Origin: Clostridia bacterium
GTDB taxonomy: Bacteria; Bacillota; Clostridia; Christensenellales; Borkfalkiaceae
Direction: 5' to 3'
DNA: 37,136 nt
Assembly: GCA_900769545.1 (NCBI GenBank)
Contig: CAAGGZ010000151.1
Location: 1-37,136, forward strand
This document shows positions 16,194 to 24,740 of the stretch, piece by piece (the stretch's first letter is position 1; each line of letters begins with the position of its first letter). The notes beneath the pieces are model-generated. The model did no database searches. It was given only the letters and a program-made list of their open reading frames with translations, and had not been told where the DNA came from. A program made the translations under genes and the position numbers.

Positions 16194-16823
16194 TTATTCC
16201 TCGGCAAACAACTCGGGATGGGCGGAAAGCCTGTCCTTTTCCGTGATTTGTCTAAGCACACGGCAAGGATTGCCCACAGCCAAGCTATTGGGGGGAATAT
16301 CCTTTGTCACCACCGAGCCTGCGCCAATAACGCTCCCTGCGCCGATGGTAACGCCGCCGCAGATGGTGACGCTTGCCGCGATCCAACAGTTGTCCTCTAT
16401 GGTAATTGCGCCTGTATATTCCAAATTGGTAACAGCGCCCGTTTTCTTATTAAAAAAGGAGTTTCTGTCCTGATAACAGAGCGGATGAATCGCCGTCAGC
16501 ATAGAGACGTTGGGCCCAATGAACACGTTTTCACCGATATTCACTTTCCCTTCGTCAAGCACCGTAAAATTAAAATTCGCGTAGCTCCCTTTGCCCATAG
16601 AAATATTCGTTCCGAAATCGAAATAAATGGGGCCTTGCAGGTATACGCCTTCGCCACGGTTGGGTAAAAGCTCGTCCAAAATCTGTTTACGCTTTTCCTC
16701 TTCCGTCTCGAACGTATCGTTGTATAATTTACAAAGCCTATGCGCTTTTGTTCGCTCCTCAGGCATACCTTCGGAAAACGGGTCGTAAATTTTCCCTGCG
16801 AACATTTTCTCACGTTCCGTCAT
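16194..16823 (-). CDS. Maltose/galactoside O-acetyltransferase-like hexapeptide enzyme
   Basis: A 209-residue left-handed beta-helix acetyltransferase of the LacA/Maa/NodL group, using acetyl-CoA to acetylate a sugar hydroxyl. The N-terminal Maa domain is present (MTEREKMFAGKIYDPFSEGM), with LYNDT near 33-37. YANFNFTVLDEGKVNIGENV and the catalytic His in SMLTAIHPL (H113) are conserved. The C-terminal hexapeptide repeats read GGVTIGAGSVIGAGSVVTKD, then NPCRVLR. AGAGG precedes the ATG. It lies 9 bases after the YfcC-like gene. The natural acceptor is unknown in this family, and detoxifying non-metabolised sugars is the usual proposal. Confidence 0.94.
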   Translation of the reverse strand: MTEREKMFAGKIYDPFSEGMPEERTKAHRLCKLYNDTFETEEEKRKQILDELLPNRGEGVYLQGPIYFDFGTNISMGKGSYANFNFTVLDEGKVNIGENVFIGPNVSMLTAIHPLCYQDRNSFFNKKTGAVTNLEYTGAITIEDNCWIAASVTICGGVTIGAGSVIGAGSVVTKDIPPNSLAVGNPCRVLRQITEKDRLSAHPELFAEE

Positions 16824-16832
16824 AAAAACCTC

Positions 16833-18293
16833 TTAATAGCCGATTTGCACAGCAAGCAATAATATTAAAATGGTCGCTATAAAGATACCAATCTGTACTT
16901 TCCACGTCCATTTTACCCATTTCCCGTACGAAACGTTCGCCATAGAAAGCCCGATAAGGAGCACGGGATTGGTCGGCAATATCACGTCCGTAAAGCCGTC
17001 GGCAATACAGTACGTCAAAATGATAACGGTAGGCGAAATGCCAAGCGTTGTGGCAATCGGCAAAATAATGGGCATAATGAGCATAATTTTCGCCGATGAA
17101 GAGCCGATAAATATCTGTAAAAACAAAATCAGGAAATAAATGAGAATCACACACAGGAATTTATTTTTACCAACCAAAACGCTGATAACGCCGTGCATAA
17201 TGGTGTCAAGGATTTGACTCTCTTCCATTATCAATTTCACCGAAGTCGCCAACGCAATCATCACGATTGCAGGCAACATAGAAGCGGCTCCCTTGCCCAA
17301 ATATTTAAATATATCCCCTTTGCGCTCGCAAACGAAAAGTCCTGCAATGATACTGCCCAACAAAAAGGTAACGGCAAGAATGGGAATCGCAAGCCCCGAT
17401 ATGGAACGAATCGCCGCAATCGCAACAAGCACAAAAAGCTGTACTGCAAAGAAAACCGTATAAACCTTAAAAATTTTCTCTTCCTTAGGGTTTTCTTCCG
17501 CAATGGAAAGGTCGAGCGCTTCGCGCTTTTTCTTATCAATTTCGTAGGTAAGCGAACGCTTCGGGTCTTTCTCGATTTTCTTGATATGCGCAAGAATAAA
17601 CGAGCAAACGGCTCCGTACACAAAGAGGAAAAATAAAATTCTCAACCACGCGCCGTCCAATACCGCCGTGCCTGCGATCTCCGAAACGATACCCACCGAA
17701 AACGGATTGGTAATCGCCGCCGAAAATCCAAAGCACGCCGCCAACATACAAACGCCCAAGCCCGTCAGGGTGTCAAAGCCCATCGACAGCATAAATACAA
17801 TGACGAGCGGAAGCAGACTGACGAGCTCCTCAAACAACCCGAAAAAGCTGCCGAACAGCATAAAAATAAAGGTTACAACGCAAACGACCAAACGTTTCTT
17901 GCTTGAAAATTTTCTAACCGTTCGCCCGATGATGATGCGAAGCCCTTGCGTTTTCTCCAACAGGTTGAAAACGCCGCTCATAATCAGCAAAAAGACGCTG
18001 ATCATAATAATGGTCACGGCATCGGAGGATACGAATACTCTAAAGGGCGCTGTGATAACGCGCCAGAGCGCAATACCGTCCACCAAGCCCTGTCGATAGG
18101 TGCCGTCAATAATCATACCCTGCCCGTCACGCTGATACCAGCCTTGCGGTATACAATAGGTCAAAATTGCCGTTACGGTAATCAATGCGAGCAGCAAAAT
18201 GACTACGACAAAAAACGACTTTCTGCCAATATGCGAAAACGCTTCTTCTTTTTGTTCTGTTTTAGAATGATTTACTTCTCTTTTCTCTTGCAT
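16833..18293 (-). CDS. YfcC/DcuC-family membrane transporter
   Basis: 486 residues with about 12 hydrophobic segments. A long polar N-terminus precedes TILTYCIPQGWYQRDGQG-like sequence, the typical first-loop signature of the YfcC branch of the anaerobic C4-dicarboxylate carrier superfamily. GFSAAITNPFSVGIVSEIAG and SSAKIMLIMPIILPIATTLG are characteristic, and the C-terminus has ADGFTDVILPTNPVLLIGLS. A central charged loop separates the halves. Family members transport dicarboxylates, peptides or amino acids; the substrate is not predictable here. Start: AGAGG upstream. It is 13 bases after the VTT fusion gene and 9 before the acetyltransferase, inside one operon. Confidence 0.9.
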   Translation of the reverse strand: MQEKREVNHSKTEQKEEAFSHIGRKSFFVVVILLLALITVTAILTYCIPQGWYQRDGQGMIIDGTYRQGLVDGIALWRVITAPFRVFVSSDAVTIIMISVFLLIMSGVFNLLEKTQGLRIIIGRTVRKFSSKKRLVVCVVTFIFMLFGSFFGLFEELVSLLPLVIVFMLSMGFDTLTGLGVCMLAACFGFSAAITNPFSVGIVSEIAGTAVLDGAWLRILFFLFVYGAVCSFILAHIKKIEKDPKRSLTYEIDKKKREALDLSIAEENPKEEKIFKVYTVFFAVQLFVLVAIAAIRSISGLAIPILAVTFLLGSIIAGLFVCERKGDIFKYLGKGAASMLPAIVMIALATSVKLIMEESQILDTIMHGVISVLVGKNKFLCVILIYFLILFLQIFIGSSSAKIMLIMPIILPIATTLGISPTVIILTYCIADGFTDVILPTNPVLLIGLSMANVSYGKWVKWTWKVQIGIFIATILILLLAVQIGY

Positions 18294-18306
18294 AGCCGAC
18301 CTCTTA

Positions 18307-20220
18307 TCAGTCGTATTTTTCTTTCAAAAGTATGCTCGCCATATACCAAGCGACGCAGCTCCTTCTGTTTTCGGGAACGAAATACCAAATTTCTTTCCCT
18401 TCGTAAATTTCAAAGTCCTCGCCTGCGCCGAACAGCAAACGATAGATCTGCGACAACGGGAAAAATTTCTCGATGTCCTTGCCGTCCTCGCTCCCTTTAT
18501 AATAGAGCCCCGTTTTATCCAACACGCACACGCCTTCCCCTGAAGGACGGGTGAGTCCCTTTCCGTTTCGAGACGCATGACGGAGCGCTACCTTGCTCTC
18601 CAATTTGAAATCGGGATTCTCGGCAATCTCTTTGCGCATTTCGTCCATCTGCCAATCGTACCAAACGGACAAGTTTTCAAACGGTTTATTTTCCACGAAC
18701 GCATAACGGGAATCAAGCGACGCTTGCATACCGCAGCAGCCGCACGTAATCGCGCGTTTTTTACTCGTGAACGCATACCTGCCCCCACAGTTTGGACAAA
18801 TACACAAAATATTTTCCAGCCCCTCGGCAAGATTTTTCGACTTATAGGAAATCTCGGGATGTCCCTTTAACCACTCAAATTCGTCGTAGGAAATCTCCTC
18901 TTTTACGCGGCTCTCCACTTCCTCTAAGGACAGTTTTTTCACCTCGCCTGCTTCAAAGAGGGTTTTGAGTTCCGCCTCGACCAAAGCGCCCTTTCTCGCG
19001 CCCTTGCCCCACTTGGGATTCGCCAAATAATCCCCATACAAATGCAATACGTAGATAGGCAAATCAAAGCGTTGCAAAAATTTATACGTAGAGTCCTGAA
19101 TGTCCTCAAATTTCCCTGCCGTGGAAAGTCTCGCTTCGGGCATCATAGCAAGCACCTTGCCCGAGGAAAGCACTTTCATACAGTTCTTTGCATTTTCAAT
19201 ATCTGCGGTGAACATACTCTTAGGCAAGCAGCCCAAATACCGAAGCAACCAACCTAGCCACCTATGATAGAAATACAATCTCGCCGAAATGAAGTGCGGT
19301 CTTTCCTTGCTAAGTAAGCTCCCTGCGAATATAAAATCGATAAAGGAGCCGTGATTGCAGAGCACAATCGATGGTCTTTCCAATCTTCCAACCTCGTTTT
19401 TAAAGCGGATTTTGATTTTCCCCTTATAGCGAAGTCTGCAAAATAAAGCAAGCAACCACCACATAAAACGGGGAGCCGTTCTGGGCTGACTGAGCTTTTG
19501 TTCTCTCTTTTTAACAAATTCGTTGACCTTTTTGAATACCGCCGAGCGCTTTTTGAAAAGCACAATCAGCGCAATCACCAAAAGCACGAAAATACCAACA
19601 GAAAATACCCAACTGAGCGAGCTTGCCAAATGCCCCAACCCTACGCCGATACAAATGGAAGGAATAGCACTGAGCGACGTCAATAGAATGTATTTTGGAA
19701 ATTTAATATCCAACGAAGCCGTAAACAGACAAATCATACCGTAAGGAATCGCAGGTAAGAAATACAAAATACAAATAATTAACGCTATTTTTCTCGAACG
19801 ACGGGCAATCGCAAAATCGAACTCCGCTTTGCTTTGGAAATAGGTCGACAAACGGTCTCCGAAAATTTTATACAAAATATACAGCAGAATATTGCCTACT
19901 ACCACCCCGATAAAGCAGATCAAACACCCCCACCACATACCGAAGCTGATACCGCTGATGACTTGAATGGGCTCTGCCGGGAGAAAGGTAAACAACACTT
20001 GGAACATAGACAATATCCCTATCGTTGCGTAACCGCGTATTCCCATCTCCGCAAGCAAATCTTGCAGGTCTTCTCTGGGAGCTGCGCTGCTAAACGCCTC
20101 TTTTACTAGCTCCACGTTACCGCCTGACAACAGGAACATCAATAGACCTGCTATCATTAGGATAAAGGCAATCCCGACATAAAGTTTTACTTTGATATTA
20201 GATTTATTTTTTTCTTTCAC
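18307..20220 (-). CDS. Fusion: VTT (TVP38/DedA-like) membrane domain + PlsC acyltransferase + zinc ribbon
   Basis: A 637-residue multidomain membrane protein. Residues about 12-225 form a VTT domain (FLPAEPIQVISGISFGMWWG, later FLPAIPYGMICLFTAS) of the TVP38/TMEM64/DedA type, associated with lipid scrambling or transport. Residues about 255-450 form a PlsC-like lysophosphatidate acyltransferase: CNHGSFID (288-295) gives the catalytic NHx4D, and PEARLSTAG (361-369) replaces the usual FPEGTRS. Residues about 473-496 hold CICPNC...CGCC, a zinc-ribbon pattern, followed by a conserved-looking tail of about 140 residues. The combination suggests phospholipid remodelling coupled to flipping, by inference. 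It is first in its operon with its own promoter. The frame is continuous, so this is a true fusion rather than an overlap. Confidence 0.9.
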   Translation of the reverse strand: MKEKNKSNIKVKLYVGIAFILMIAGLLMFLLSGGNVELVKEAFSSAAPREDLQDLLAEMGIRGYATIGILSMFQVLFTFLPAEPIQVISGISFGMWWGCLICFIGVVVGNILLYILYKIFGDRLSTYFQSKAEFDFAIARRSRKIALIICILYFLPAIPYGMICLFTASLDIKFPKYILLTSLSAIPSICIGVGLGHLASSLSWVFSVGIFVLLVIALIVLFKKRSAVFKKVNEFVKKREQKLSQPRTAPRFMWWLLALFCRLRYKGKIKIRFKNEVGRLERPSIVLCNHGSFIDFIFAGSLLSKERPHFISARLYFYHRWLGWLLRYLGCLPKSMFTADIENAKNCMKVLSSGKVLAMMPEARLSTAGKFEDIQDSTYKFLQRFDLPIYVLHLYGDYLANPKWGKGARKGALVEAELKTLFEAGEVKKLSLEEVESRVKEEISYDEFEWLKGHPEISYKSKNLAEGLENILCICPNCGGRYAFTSKKRAITCGCCGMQASLDSRYAFVENKPFENLSVWYDWQMDEMRKEIAENPDFKLESKVALRHASRNGKGLTRPSGEGVCVLDKTGLYYKGSEDGKDIEKFFPLSQIYRLLFGAGEDFEIYEGKEIWYFVPENRRSCVAWYMASILLKEKYD

Positions 20221-20275
20221 GATTTATCTCTTCTCTTTTTGCTTATACAATGTTAATTTACAACTTTACCATTAT

Positions 20276-20304
20276 AGTATATCATAAAAGCTACGTTAAA
20301 TCAA
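20276..20304 (-). promoter_or_regulatory. Sigma-A promoter of the VTT/YfcC/acetyltransferase/lipoprotein/GH2 operon
   Basis: TTGATT (20299-20304), 17-nt spacer, TATACT (20276-20281) on the minus strand; a TATAAT overlaps slightly downstream. The leader is about 50 nt. Confidence 0.75.
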
Positions 20305-20333
20305 GTCTTTGTATAAAATTTATTTGACGCCTT

Positions 20334-20369
20334 AAAAAAATATGAGGACGTAGCCAAAGCTACGTCCTC
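20334..20369 (-). terminator. Terminator after the ABC/secreted-protein operon
   Basis: An 11-bp stem GAGGACGTAGC / GCTACGTCCTC with a 4-nt loop, followed on the minus strand by ATATTTTTTT. Placed 14 bases after the stop at 20383. Confidence 0.9.
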
Positions 20370-20382
20370 TGTCTTTACTCTT

Positions 20383-21441
20383 TTACATTTCCCAACTGCC
20401 TAACCAATTTGAAAAATCACGGTATAACGTATTCATCTCCGCTGTCAATTCCGTTCCGATATTTAAAGTGAAAATCCAATCCTCCGTACCAAACTTTTCC
20501 ACGTATTGATATTTGGACGTGAAATTTCCGTTCATCAATTCTCCGATGGCTTTATTCGCGAGCGCTTGCGCCGCTTTCACGTTCTCAATCAAGTCCGTAA
20601 ACGCCGTTTCGTCCACCGCCTTTATTTTCGCAATGATATTATCGAAATACCCCTCTTTATAACCGTAATTCCACTGCGCCCCGTCCGTTGTAATAAAATA
20701 CTTTGCGTCGGAAGCATACAGATAATACCCGGGCTGGAGTATGCCCTCTTCGTCCATATAACTGTTGACAAAATAGGTATTCCAAGCGCATGTGAAATTC
20801 ACGTAATCGTACATAGCGTAAATATCGCTGATAACGTCCGATTCGGCAATCTTTTGCCAAAGGGCAAGATCTGCCGACATATCTTCGGACTTCAAAATCG
20901 TGTACGTTGCGTCTACAATTTTATAGTTGAACTCATAACCGTACTTATCGGTAAAGGGCTCGTCCTCGTTCTCTGCGACTTCCAGCGTCCCCACCACTTT
21001 GATTGCCTGTGTGGTATAATCGAAAGCGTCCCCTTTCTTGGGATATACTTCCATTGTATTGGAAAGCTGCGACGTATTCGGTACGCAGAACGGACAGTTT
21101 TGATAAGGCAAGTTCATCAAGAACATAAACGAACCGTCCACGGGGGAGCTCGTCGCCATATATCCACTGATCGTCACCGTCGTACCGTCGAGCGTCTTTA
21201 AGTAATCGTACTCCGCCGCCGATTTAAAGCTGAGCTTGGTTATCTCGTTTTTACCTCCGACAGAGCTACTCACGTTGGTACTATCGTTCCCTTGAGCCTC
21301 GGAACTGTCCTCACCTGCGCATGCGACCATTGGAATAAAAACTGCCGATGCCACAATCACCACCGCCATAAGCGGCGCAAACCATCTCATAAAAGCATTT
21401 TTATGAAAGAACTCCTTTACTTTCGCCATAAAATTTTTCAT
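20383..21441 (-). CDS. Extracytoplasmic protein linked to the FtsX-type ABC transporter, DUF3299-like
   Basis: 352 residues with a long basic N-region, a hydrophobic segment (about 20-40) and a borderline lipobox PMVAC (C41), so exported and possibly lipid-anchored. Residues about 75-190 read as VTISGYMATSSPVDGSFMFL, a LPYQNCPFCVP loop with a CxxC, a VVGTLEV strand and a GYEFNYKIVDATY strand. This pattern resembles DUF3299-type lipoproteins that accompany ABC exporters in zinc-regulated clusters. The C-terminal half (about 200-352) is helical and unrecognised. The gene is 13 bases after the permease gene and last in the operon. A role as an extracytoplasmic partner of the ABC transporter is inferred. 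Confidence 0.85.
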   Translation of the reverse strand: MKNFMAKVKEFFHKNAFMRWFAPLMAVVIVASAVFIPMVACAGEDSSEAQGNDSTNVSSSVGGKNEITKLSFKSAAEYDYLKTLDGTTVTISGYMATSSPVDGSFMFLMNLPYQNCPFCVPNTSQLSNTMEVYPKKGDAFDYTTQAIKVVGTLEVAENEDEPFTDKYGYEFNYKIVDATYTILKSEDMSADLALWQKIAESDVISDIYAMYDYVNFTCAWNTYFVNSYMDEEGILQPGYYLYASDAKYFITTDGAQWNYGYKEGYFDNIIAKIKAVDETAFTDLIENVKAAQALANKAIGELMNGNFTSKYQYVEKFGTEDWIFTLNIGTELTAEMNTLYRDFSNWLGSWEM

Positions 21442-21454
21442 AGGTTATTCTCCT

Positions 21455-22651
21455 TTAATCGCCAATTCCGTCCTTCCTGGACATAAAGAACGTCCAAATT
21501 ACGGTAGGAATGACGCTGATTAAAAATACTGCCAATAAGATAATAAATTCCATCGGATATACCATACCCATATTGAGCACTACGCCCATCGAAGCCACGT
21601 AATTATTCATAAGCAGCAGGCAAACTTTGGACAGCGCAAAGGCAAGTCCTGTGGAAATAAGTCCAATCAAGCCGTTTTGTATAATGTAAAGCAAGTTAAT
21701 CTTCTTCATACTGATACCAATCAAACGCATCAAGGAAATTTCTTTTGCCGAATGATACATATTGAGCAACGTTATAATGGAAATGACCATAATATTCATA
21801 AGCAGGATAACGCCGCAAAGCACAAATACGATATACTTGGTATCATCGGCTTCATTTAAAACATCCCTGACAATATCCATCGGCTCGATGGCTTGCAAAG
21901 TACACGTATCGCCGTCCTCCGCCGTAATAACTTTACCGTCATATTCAGAAACAAGCTGCATTGCATAACCGGGGTTTTTCGCGCTCACCAATACGGCGCA
22001 TACCGTTTTGTGGGAATGTCCTTCCTCATGTTCCCCCTCTTCGCCGTGATCGTGCATTTCCCAAAGGGTACGGAGCTGCGTAAATACAATGTTGTCGTAA
22101 GCCGAATGGCTCTGTTCCAATATTCCCACAACCGTAATGCCTTGCGCGTGCGTTTCCACGCTGTTTGCCGAGTGGCTGGTATGAATCACGTCGCCGATTT
22201 TCAAGTCGTTATACTTGGCTACTTTATACCCAACAACCGCCTGCATTGTAACATTATCCTCGAACATGGTACCCTTCTCCACCGTTTTTTCTTTCAAAAA
22301 TGCAGAAGTCGTACCCACCACGCCATAACCGTTGTAGCTGTCTGCCATAGCAAACGGAATGACCGATTTCACCTTCGTTCCGTCCTTAGATAAATCGGTT
22401 ACTACCGAGTAAGGAATCGTACCTAAGGGCTCCTCCGTAAAATACATTGTATTCATTGCGAGCTGTGTTTGGCTCCCCGAAGGGCCTACAATCACGGAGT
22501 AATACCCTGCGTTTTGCGTAATACCGTCGTCTACCTGATTGGCTACGTTGTACGCAAGCACTGCAATCCCCGCCGAAATGACGATGGATAAAACGATGAG
22601 AATGTTTTGCACCATTTTAATTGCCATATTTTTCAAAGCAAACCGAAACAT
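21455..22651 (-). CDS. FtsX/MacB-type ABC transporter permease with His-rich loop
   Basis: 398 residues: one N-terminal TM (about 13-35), a large extracytoplasmic domain (about 40-265) and three C-terminal TMs, the last ending near 390. This is the FtsX/MacB/LolE topology used in exporters and lipoprotein-handling systems. The extracytoplasmic domain carries WEMHDHGEEGEHEEGHSHK (about 197-215), with five His and several Glu, a likely divalent-metal site. The ATG shares one base with the stop of the ATPase gene (TAATG), implying coupling. The cargo is not known; the His-rich loop and the partner proteins suggest a metal-linked role. Confidence 0.92.
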   Translation of the reverse strand: MFRFALKNMAIKMVQNILIVLSIVISAGIAVLAYNVANQVDDGITQNAGYYSVIVGPSGSQTQLAMNTMYFTEEPLGTIPYSVVTDLSKDGTKVKSVIPFAMADSYNGYGVVGTTSAFLKEKTVEKGTMFEDNVTMQAVVGYKVAKYNDLKIGDVIHTSHSANSVETHAQGITVVGILEQSHSAYDNIVFTQLRTLWEMHDHGEEGEHEEGHSHKTVCAVLVSAKNPGYAMQLVSEYDGKVITAEDGDTCTLQAIEPMDIVRDVLNEADDTKYIVFVLCGVILLMNIMVISIITLLNMYHSAKEISLMRLIGISMKKINLLYIIQNGLIGLISTGLAFALSKVCLLLMNNYVASMGVVLNMGMVYPMEFIILLAVFLISVIPTVIWTFFMSRKDGIGD

Positions 22652-23316
22652 TACACCACCTCCTCAGCAACAACGTCTCTACGGCCGTCCGTCATTTCGT
22701 TCATATCAATGACTTCATCGAAATATTTAGCAAGACGTTCGTCATGCGTAACGGCAATCAATGTTTTCCCACGCGCAATTTCCAAAAGCTCCTTAATGAC
22801 CTGCTCGCCAATCGCAAAGTTGAGATTGCCCGTCGGCTCGTCTGCGAGAATGATTTGCGGCTTTTTCACCAATGCGCGCGCAATCGCCACACGCTGTTTT
22901 TGACCGCCCGAAAGGTGTTTAATTTTACTGTTTTTCTTTTCCTCTATCCCCAAATCCTTTAAAAGAGCCGCCGCGCCCGAAGTATCCACCCCTTCCAAAC
23001 GCAAAATATTGATATTGTCAAGCACCGTCATATCGTTGATGAGCTTAAAATCCTGAAAAATATAGCCGATATTTTTAATGCGGTATTTATCGCGCTCCTT
23101 TTGAGAGGACGCCGACATATTCACTCCGTCAATGACAATCGAGCCTTCCGTCGGGGACAAAATCCCTGCAATCATATTCAGAAGCGTGGATTTACCGCAT
23201 CCCGACGCCCCAAGCAGCATATACGATTTGCCCGTTTCAAAAACAATATCTTTATAATCGATAGCCGTTTCGTTTTGAAACTGTTTTGTTATATTTTTTA
23301 TTTCTATCATATACAT
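22651..23316 (-). CDS. ABC transporter ATP-binding protein (LolD/MacB type)
   Basis: 221 residues, the usual length of the short ATPase partners of FtsX-like permeases. Walker A GASGCGKST, signature LSGGQKQRVAIARAL and Walker B IILADEPTGNL are intact, with the switch His in AVTHDERLA. IGYIFQDFKLINDMTVLDNI is typical of the LolD/MacB subfamily. It is a cytoplasmic subunit that energises the permease encoded immediately downstream, with one-base overlap. GGAG precedes the start. A 140-base gap separates it from the Cys-repeat gene upstream; a weak hairpin lies in the gap but no convincing second promoter. Confidence 0.95.
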   Translation of the reverse strand: MYMIEIKNITKQFQNETAIDYKDIVFETGKSYMLLGASGCGKSTLLNMIAGILSPTEGSIVIDGVNMSASSQKERDKYRIKNIGYIFQDFKLINDMTVLDNINILRLEGVDTSGAAALLKDLGIEEKKNSKIKHLSGGQKQRVAIARALVKKPQIILADEPTGNLNFAIGEQVIKELLEIARGKTLIAVTHDERLAKYFDEVIDMNEMTDGRRDVVAEEVV

Positions 23317-23456
23317 TCTCCTTTTATAAAATAAGAAAACGAGCCCTCTCCGCCCAAGCGGAAAATGCCCGTCAATTGTGTAAAAACGCGAGAAAAAACA
23401 CTAACCCTAAAAAAGCCTGTTTTTTACAGACTGCGTTTTTACGGTATTTCGTTGTA

Positions 23457-23909
23457 TCAATTCGTTAGCTTAACTTTTAACGTTATCAGCGTAACAAAGC
23501 GCGCAAACACGCCCTTTTTAGAAAGGACACAGCGCGTTATGCGTATGGGAACAACCAACGCCGCAAGCGCCAAAATCGCGCAAAACAACGTCCTTAATCG
23601 TTTTACAAAAGCCATATACAAACAGGAAGAGCACAGCGCTTCCTTACAAGAATGATTTTCAATTTTCTTTATGCGCAATATTTCTTGCTGTTCTTCCACA
23701 AACGAACAATCTTCGCACAAGTCCTTGTCGCACTCCCCGTGCGTCTCCATAACCGCAAGCAGGCTGTTTTCCGCTTGCTTGAGCTCCATACAGTAATCAC
23801 AAACCGTATGCGAGCATTTGTCTGCGTGTTGAGGCACGACAAAAGAAAACGCCGTTACAAACAACAGTATCGCACTTATCAAAAAGAGAAACAAACTGTT
23901 CTTTTTCAT
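23457..23909 (-). CDS. Small membrane protein with three Cx4CxxC repeats
   Basis: 150 residues. A signal or anchor segment at about 5-25 is followed by about 75 extracytoplasmic residues, then a TM segment at about 108-125 and a basic tail. The extracytoplasmic part holds three copies of H-x(1-3)-C-x4-C-x2-C: CSHTVCDYC (32-40), CDKDLCEDC (60-68) and CKEALCSSC (88-96), spaced about 28 residues apart. Such regular Cys/His sets suggest metal binding or redox chemistry. I do not recognise a family. It is the first gene before the ABC ATPase, under its own promoter, with GGAGG upstream of the ATG. A role in metal sensing or delivery to the ABC system is inference. Confidence 0.8.
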   Translation of the reverse strand: MKKNSLFLFLISAILLFVTAFSFVVPQHADKCSHTVCDYCMELKQAENSLLAVMETHGECDKDLCEDCSFVEEQQEILRIKKIENHSCKEALCSSCLYMAFVKRLRTLFCAILALAALVVPIRITRCVLSKKGVFARFVTLITLKVKLTN

Positions 23910-23940
23910 TTGTCACATACCTCCGTATAATTTCCTTTGT

Positions 23941-23970
23941 ATTATAGCACACTCTATGTTGGAAATGCAA
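23941..23970 (-). promoter_or_regulatory. Sigma-A promoter of the Cys-repeat/ABC operon
   Basis: TTGCAT (23965-23970), 18-nt spacer, TATAAT (23941-23946) on the minus strand. No clear metal-regulator operator palindrome was recognised around it. Confidence 0.7.
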
Positions 23971-24032
23971 GCGTTTTTCTTTAGTAATATTTTACAGATC
24001 AAAATTTCACAAATAAGGAATTAAGCGGCGCA

Positions 24033-24659
24033 TTATAAATAGTTGACGTTTTGATACCAGCGAATTTGCTCCACATCGTTCGACGCTACCGTTAAAACGT
24101 AGCCGTTTTCAAGCGTCTTTGTGAAGGTGGTATACTCATCCGTTTCTATCTTAGAAGGAGCAAAACTTCCCTCTCCAAACGCCTTAAAAATGCTCTCTTT
24201 TTGCGTCCATTTTCTTGCCAAATAGTCAAGCTGCTCACTTTCCTTTAACGTTTGCAGAAAAAGCCTTTCTTTCTCCGTCAAAAACCTACGGCTTGCGGAG
24301 CGCAATTTATCGGAGTATTTTTCCACGTCTACGCCCACTTTTTCCGTTGACACCGCTACCGCCACCACGCCGCCACAATGGGTTATAGAAAAATGACAGG
24401 ACGGCGTTATCCATTTGCCGCGCTCTGTTTTTTGAAACTCCAACTCTGACAACGAAAGCTGAAAGGAATGTTTTAAAGCGTATTCCAAAAGCTTCCACGC
24501 GCAGTATTTTTCCTTTTTTACCCGTTCGTGCGCGCAGGCATTTATCTCCTCTTCACGCTGTTTGGGCGCAATGGAGCCAAATTGTACATTCTCGGGAATC
24601 GTTGCAATGTACACATGCGCAATGGGCGTATTACAAACGAACGGTTGGTTACTTGACAT
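24033..24659 (-). CDS. 4'-phosphopantetheinyl transferase (Sfp-type)
   Basis: 208 residues; transfers the phosphopantetheine arm from CoA to a carrier-protein serine (ACP or NRPS/PKS carriers). VGVDVEKY (108-115, D111/E113) and WTQKESIFKAFGEG (151-164, E155/K159) are the two metal/CoA-binding signatures. HFSITHCGG (89-97) matches the FNLSHS-type motif. The length is near the Sfp norm of about 220. The start is fixed by AAGGAG 8 bases before the ATG at 24659. A more upstream frame lacks a ribosome site and would include the promoter. Monocistronic; its carrier-protein partner is not in the window. Confidence 0.93.
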   Translation of the reverse strand: MSSNQPFVCNTPIAHVYIATIPENVQFGSIAPKQREEEINACAHERVKKEKYCAWKLLEYALKHSFQLSLSELEFQKTERGKWITPSCHFSITHCGGVVAVAVSTEKVGVDVEKYSDKLRSASRRFLTEKERLFLQTLKESEQLDYLARKWTQKESIFKAFGEGSFAPSKIETDEYTTFTKTLENGYVLTVASNDVEQIRWYQNVNYL

Positions 24660-24687
24660 ACGTCGAACTCCTTTTTCTTCTACCACT

Positions 24688-24716
24688 ATTTTACTACAAT
24701 TTCTGCGTTTCGTCAA
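24688..24716 (-). promoter_or_regulatory. Sigma-A promoter of the phosphopantetheinyl transferase gene
   Basis: TTGACG (24711-24716), 17-nt spacer, TAAAAT (24688-24693) on the minus strand, about 30 bases from the start codon. Confidence 0.75.
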
Positions 24717-24740
24717 GAAGCGTTGACGCAATACGACAAA

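Noticed and set aside
23359..23373. Small hairpin TCCGC-CCAA-GCGGA before the ABC ATPase as a terminator or operator
   Set aside because: Only five base pairs, no U-tract, and no known operator pattern; the genes around it look co-transcribed.
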